Assembly: GCF_900109115.1 (NCBI RefSeq) | Contig: NZ_FNYV01000001.1 | Location: 881,003-945,002 of the forward strand | Reading direction: 5' to 3' | Source of the DNA: Micromonospora phaseoli | Lineage (GTDB): Bacteria > Actinomycetota > Actinomycetes > Mycobacteriales > Micromonosporaceae | DNA: 64,000 nt | Shown here: positions 59,674 to 64,000 of the stretch, one piece after another | How the letters are laid out: every line of letters begins with the position of its first letter | Numbering within the stretch: position 1 is the first letter of the stretch | Made by a program: the position numbers and the translations under genes | Notes under the pieces: generated by a model | Database searches by the model: none | Seen by the model: only the letters and a program-made list of their open reading frames with translations | Told to the model about the DNA's origin: nothing

Positions 59674-61811
59674 CAACCACCAGGCGTGACGACCGGCGGC
59701 CCGCTGACGGGTCGCCGGTCGCCCGTGTCTGCGTCGATGTGCCGCTGGCTCACCTGGACCGTCCCTTCGACTACCTGGTGCCGCAGGCGCTGGCCGCCGA
59801 CGCGGTGCCCGGCGTGCGGGTGAAGGTGCGCTTCGCCGGCCAGCTCGTCGACGGCTGGTTGCTGGAGCGGGTCGAGCGGTCCGACCATCCCCGGCTGGCG
59901 TACCTGGAGAAGGTGGTCTCCCCGGTGCCCGTGCTGGCCCCCGAGGTGGCCCGGCTCGCCCGGGTGGTCGCCGACCGGTACGCCGGCAGCCTCGCCGACG
60001 TGCTGCGCCTCGCGGTCCCGCCGCGGCACGCCCGGGTGGAGAAGGAGATCCTCGCCCAGGCTCCGGCCCCGGCCGGCGAGCCCAGGGCCGAGCCGGTCCC
60101 GTCGGCCGAGCCGGTCCCGTCGGCCGAGCCGGTCCCGTCGGCCGAGCCGGTCCCGTCGGCCGAGCCGGTCCCGTCGGCCGAGCCGGTCCCGTCGGCCGAG
60201 CCGGTCCCGTCGGCCGAGCCGGTCCCGTCGGCCGAGCCGGGGGGCGGCGTGGCGCCGCCGGAGACCGACGGATGGCGCGACTACCCGGCCGGGCCGGCGC
60301 TGCTGCGGGCACTGGCCGACGGGCGCGCACCCCGGGCCGTGTGGTCGGCGCTGCCCGGGGAGGACTGGGCCGCCCGCTACGCCACCGTGATCGCCGCCAC
60401 CGTGGCCGCCGGCCGCGGCGCCCTGGTGGTGGTCGCCGACGGACGGGACCTGGACCGACTCGATGCCGCGCTGGCCGCACAGCTCGGCCCGGGCCGGCAT
60501 GTCTGCCTCTCCGCCGCGCTCGGTCCCGCGCGGCGCTACCGCGCCTTCCTCGCCGCCCGCCTGGCCGCCGCGCCGGTGGTGATCGGCACCCGGGCGGCCA
60601 TGTTCGCCCCCGTCGCCCGGCTGGGGCTGGTGGCCATCTGGGACGACGGCGACGACCTGCACGCCGAGCCACGGGCGCCGTACCCGCACGCCCGCGAGGT
60701 GCTGCTCACCCGCGCCCAGCTCGAAGGCGCCGGTGCGCTGCTCGGTGGCTACGCCCGCACCGCCGAGGCGCAGCTGCTGGTGGAGACCGGCTGGGCCCGC
60801 GAGGTGGTCGCCGACCGGGCGGTGCTGCGGGCGCGTACCCCGGCGATCGCGCCGACCGGCGACGATCCGCAACTGGCCCGCGATCCGGGCGCGGCGACCG
60901 CCCGGCTGCCGAGCCTGGCCTGGACCGCCGCCCGGGAGGCGCTGCGGGTGGAGCTTCCGGTTCTGGTCCAGGTGCCCCGCCGCGGCTACCTGCCGTCGGT
61001 GGCCTGCGCCGACTGCCGTACCCCGGCCCGCTGCCCGCACTGTGCCGGGCCGCTCGGCCTGCCGTCGGCCGGTGGCACGCCGGCCTGCCGCTGGTGTGGC
61101 CGGGTCGCCGCCGCGTACGCCTGTCCGCACTGTGGGGGGCGGCGGCTGCGGGCCTCGGTCACCGGTGCCCGCCGGACGGCGGAGGAGTTGGGCCGGGCCT
61201 TCCCCGGGGTGCCGGTACGCACCTCCGGGCGGGAGGAGGTGCTGGCCGAGGTCCCCGGTGGCGCCGGGTTGGTGATCGCGACCCCGGGGGCCGAGCCGGT
61301 CGCGGCCGGCGGTTACGGCGCGGTGCTCCTGTTGGACAGCTGGGCGCTGCTCACCCGCGCCGACCTGCGCGCGGGGGAGGAGGCCCTGCGCCGCTGGACA
61401 GCGGCGGCCGCGTTGGCCCGGCCAGCGGCCACGGGTGGCCGGGTCGTGGTGGTCGCCGACGGCGCCCTCGCCCCGGTGCAGGCGCTGTTGCGCTGGGACG
61501 CCGGCTGGTTCGCCGCCCGGGAACTGGCCGAGCGGCGGGAGCTGGGCTTCCCGCCGGCCATGCGGATGGCCAGTGTGACCGGCCTGCCCGCCGCGGTGGC
61601 CGACCTGTTGGCGCAGGCGCGGCTGCCCGACGGGGCGGAGTTGCTCGGCCCGGTGCCGGCCGAGGGCGAGCGGGAACGGATGCTGGTGCGGGTGCCCCGG
61701 GCGCGCGCGTCGGCCCTGGCCGAGGCGTTGCACGTGGCGGCCGGCGTACGTAGCGCGCGTAAGGCGGCGGACCCGGTACGTCTCCAGGTCGATCCGCTCG
61801 CGCTGTTCTGA
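59670..61811 (+). CDS. priA: PriA-like primosomal protein without helicase motifs
   Basis: A 713-residue actinobacterial PriA homologue. The 3'-DNA-binding domain is [20 protein letters not shown]; zinc ligands appear in [13 protein letters not shown] and [16 protein letters not shown]. No Walker A is seen and the DEEH box is WDDGDD, so ATP-driven helicase activity is improbable, a known trait of the actinobacterial family. An 18-bp repeat inserts (AEPVPS)8 between the N-terminal and helicase-like parts. A CTG overlapping the metK stop (CTGA) is the best start; no ATG/GTG precedes the first domain and the first in-frame GTG lies within it. Confidence 0.88.
60087..60240 (+). repeat. 18-bp tandem repeat, 8 full copies plus a partial, inside priA
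   Basis: The unit GCCGAGCCGGTCCCGTCG is repeated eight times without a single base change, then a ten-base partial copy. It stays in frame, encoding (AlaGluProValProSer)8. Perfect identity implies very recent expansion and likely copy-number variation. Confidence 0.97.
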
Positions 61812-62077
61812 CCGCGTCGGTGACGGTGGGTACCGGCGGATGTCCCAATCGTTGCGATATGTTACCCGATCATGGCGCTGTGTGTTGGCGCGCCCGCTCG
61901 TCGCCGCGTCCTCGGGTCTGCCCCGGTGGAGGTGGTAGCATCGCCCGTCATGCCGGGGTGTGCGGCGAATCCAGTCGAACTGGAGACGTCGGAGGGCGGC
62001 CCGACGACGGCGGAACCGCGTCTGTGCGGCGCGGACATCGATGAGCTAGACCAGCCGTGATCAGGGGTGGACCAGTC

Positions 62078-63061
62078 GTGACCGTTCGTCAGTCGATCGT
62101 CTTCAACGGTGACCTCGGCAGCGGCAAGAGCACCGTCTCGGTCGAGATCGCCAAACGGCTCGGCCTGCGCCGGGTCAGCGTCGGTGACCTCTACCGGCAG
62201 ATGGCCCAGGACCGGCAGATGACCGCGCTCCAGCTGAACCTGCACGCGGAGTTGGACCAGGCGGTCGACGGCTACGTCGACCAGCTCCAACGGGACATCG
62301 CGGCCTCCGGTGAGAGTCTCGTCATGGACTCCCGGCTGGCCTGGCACTTCTTCACCCATGCGCTCAAGGTGCACATGATCACCGAGCCGGGTGAGGCCGC
62401 CCGGCGGGTGCTGCTGCGTCCCTCCGGACCGGCGGAGAGCTACACCTCGCTGGAGGAGGCCAAGGCCCGGCTCCGGGAGCGCAGCGAGAGCGAGCGGGGG
62501 CGGTTCCTCGTCCGGTACGGCGTGGACAAGGCCCGGCTGCGCAACTACGACCTGATCTGCGACACCACCCGGGCCCCCGCCGGAGAGGTGATCGAGCGCA
62601 TCGTCGACGCGTACGAGGGGCGGCTCGCTCCCGACGTGCTGCGCGGCGCCCCGCCGCTGCTGCTGCTCGACCCGAGCCGCGTCTACCCGACCGAGGACGC
62701 CACTGGCCTGCGCGGCCTCTGGGACTCGACGTTCGTCGCCGACGTCGCCGCCGCCGGCGAGACTGGTCTGGAGCCGATCGAGATCGGCTACACCGGTGAG
62801 TACTTCTTCGTGGTCAACGGGCACCGGCGGCTCAGCGCCGCAGTGCGCAACGGGTTCCGGCTGGTCCCCGGCCGGCTGGTCGCCGAGGTCGAGGAGCCCG
62901 TGGTGGGTGGCCGCAGCGCGATCGACTACTTCGCCGAGCAGGCCCACCCCAGCCTGATCCACGACTGGGAGGCGGCTCACGACATCCACCTGCCGCTGCC
63001 GGAGCACGCACTGCTCGCCGGCGACGCGGTGCTGGCGGGGGAGTCCGGCGCCGCCGGCTGA
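62078..63061 (+). CDS. Fusion of a CMP-kinase-like P-loop kinase and a ParB-like domain
   Basis: A 327-residue protein. Residues 1-185 are a P-loop nucleotide kinase: IVFNGDLGSGKSTVSVEIAK (Walker A 11-19), VSVGDLYRQMA, VMDSRLAWHFF, and a LID with RERSESERGRFLVRYGVD as in archaeal-type cytidylate kinases. Residues 190-275 resemble a ParB/sulfiredoxin-like domain: EYFFVVNGHRRLSAAVRNG with GHRR at 248-251. The GTG is chosen over one 21 bases upstream. The combination suggests a kinase acting on a small molecule or protein, with the ParB-like part binding or hydrolysing nucleotide. No function can be assigned. Confidence 0.75.
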   Translation: MTVRQSIVFNGDLGSGKSTVSVEIAKRLGLRRVSVGDLYRQMAQDRQMTALQLNLHAELDQAVDGYVDQLQRDIAASGESLVMDSRLAWHFFTHALKVHMITEPGEAARRVLLRPSGPAESYTSLEEAKARLRERSESERGRFLVRYGVDKARLRNYDLICDTTRAPAGEVIERIVDAYEGRLAPDVLRGAPPLLLLDPSRVYPTEDATGLRGLWDSTFVADVAAAGETGLEPIEIGYTGEYFFVVNGHRRLSAAVRNGFRLVPGRLVAEVEEPVVGGRSAIDYFAEQAHPSLIHDWEAAHDIHLPLPEHALLAGDAVLAGESGAAG

Positions 63062-63132
63062 ACTCCGGACGAGCCGCCTCGCTGGTGTCGCCCGGGCATG
63101 ATTGGGGGCCCTGGGAGACCGAGGAGGCCCGG

Positions 63133-64000
63133 ATGGACGTGGCTGAGACGTTCGCGTCGCTCATGTCGCCCGAAGGGCGCGTCGACCCGTACCCGACGTA
63201 CGAACGGTTGCGCGCCTACGGGCCGGTCGTCCAGGTCGGTCCGGGCACGTACGCCGTCACCGGCCATGCCGAGGCCGCCGAGCTGCTCCGGGATCCGCAC
63301 GTCCGGGTCTTGGAGGGGGACGTGCGGGATGCCGTCATGCCGGACTGGCGGAACAGTCCGGCCCTGTCGTCGATCGCACGGTCGATGCTGCGGACCAACG
63401 CGCCCGACCACGGCCGGATGCGCCGACTGGCCGCCGGAGCCTTCACTCCGCGCCGGATCGCGGACCTCCGAGAGGTGGTGGCGGCTGAGGCTGACCTGCT
63501 GATCGACGCCATGGCGGCGGCCAGCCGGGACGGCACCCCGGTCGACTTCATGGCCGAGTTCGCCTACCCGCTGCCGCTCAGGGTGATCTGCGAGTTGCTC
63601 GGGGTGCCCGCCGTCGACCGCCCGCTGTTCCGGCGCTGGGCGGCCGACCTGACCGGCGTCCTGGAGCCCGAGATCACCGAGGCGGAGCTGGCCGTGGCCG
63701 ACGCCGGCGCCACCGAGCTGCGCGGCTACTTCACCGAGTTGGTGGCCGCCCGTCGCCGCGAGCCGGGCGACGACCTGATCACCGCCCTGGTACAGGCGCA
63801 CGACGCCGGTGAACGGCTCTCCGGCGAGGAGCTGCTGAGCAACCTGGTGATCCTGCTCGTCGCGGGCTTCGAGACCACCACCAACCTGCTCGGCAACGGC
63901 CTGACGGTGCTGCTGGCCCATCCCCAGGCGGCCGACGCGCTACGTCGGTATCCGGAGCACGCCCCGGCGTACGTGGACGAGCTGTTGCGCTACGACTCAC
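63133..64000 (+). CDS. Cytochrome P450 (partial, 5' part)
   Basis: The first 289 residues of a bacterial P450. ATG with AGGAGG upstream. The N-terminus matches soluble class I enzymes (SPEGRVDPYPTYERLRAYGPV), the C-helix region is LRTNAPDHGRMRRLAAGAFT with the heme-propionate HxxxR, and the I-helix oxygen-activation motif is VAGFETTTN near residue 243. The Cys heme-ligand region lies beyond the window. Substrate unknown; a ferredoxin partner is not visible. Confidence 0.92.
   Translation, partial: MDVAETFASLMSPEGRVDPYPTYERLRAYGPVVQVGPGTYAVTGHAEAAELLRDPHVRVLEGDVRDAVMPDWRNSPALSSIARSMLRTNAPDHGRMRRLAAGAFTPRRIADLREVVAAEADLLIDAMAAASRDGTPVDFMAEFAYPLPLRVICELLGVPAVDRPLFRRWAADLTGVLEPEITEAELAVADAGATELRGYFTELVAARRREPGDDLITALVQAHDAGERLSGEELLSNLVILLVAGFETTTNLLGNGLTVLLAHPQAADALRRYPEHAPAYVDELLRYDS

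Noticed and set aside
60087..60240. Possible CRISPR array
   Set aside because: 18-bp units are contiguous with no spacers and are in frame within priA.
61872..62060. Short open frame between priA and the kinase-ParB gene
   Set aside because: No ribosome site, no recognisable domain; it ends at the next start and looks like random GC-rich sequence. The interval seems to be promoter DNA only.

Overview
The window is high-GC actinobacterial DNA, most probably from Micromonospora or a close relative in the Micromonosporaceae. Markers for this are a BldD developmental regulator with an intact c-di-GMP signature, an actinobacterial integration host factor, a mycothiol-dependent-enzyme family protein, a PriA without helicase motifs, many GTG/TTG starts, and GTGA/ATGA stop-start overlaps. 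No rRNA, tRNA, CRISPR array, transposase or integrase was seen.

Layout: 1-6.6 kb holds a membrane-anchored cyclophilin (cut by the window edge), an MBL-fold hydrolase, hisS, a hotdog thioesterase/HxlR regulator pair, and two secreted enzymes (SGNH hydrolase, S1 protease). 6.8-12.7 kb holds aspS, an RmlD-like reductase, an ArsR-family regulator with a striking palindromic operator and its MFS transporter, a GNAT acetyltransferase and a small membrane protein. 12.8-22.9 kb is a housekeeping run: rarA, a giant Pro-rich membrane protein, two small membrane proteins, alaS, ruvX, mltG. A GH10 glycosidase on the other strand separates this from aroE.

24.4-43.0 kb contains the shikimate genes aroE, aroC, aroK, aroB and aroQ. 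They are split by two blocks. The first (25.4-38.2 kb) has a TetR/mycothiol-enzyme pair, a secreted beta-propeller protein and a compact surface-polysaccharide cluster (acyltransferase, Wzz-like, Wzy/ligase-like, flippase, sulfotransferase, APH-like kinase, PssD/PssE pair, GT2). The second (40.0-41.4 kb) has a CtaG-like and a DUF2243 membrane protein on the minus strand. efp and nusB follow, then a strong bidirectional terminator and bldD.

45.1-55.8 kb is the pyrimidine operon pyrR-pyrB-pyrC-carA-carB-pyrD with bioA translationally coupled to pyrD, then pyrF after a repeat-rich gap. The pyrR leader has a PyrR-binding-type hairpin beside its Shine-Dalgarno sequence. 55.9-61.8 kb continues with mihF, a very divergent guanylate kinase homologue, rpoZ, coaBC, metK and a degenerate priA carrying an 18-bp tandem repeat. 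The right end has a CMP-kinase-like/ParB-like fusion protein and a truncated cytochrome P450.

The most unusual items are the kinase-ParB fusion, the degenerate guanylate kinase, the ArsR-type palindrome touching its start codon, the PyrR leader hairpin, the sulfotransferase-bearing polysaccharide cluster inside the aro genes, and several families of short intergenic repeats, one of which supplies the end of a gene.
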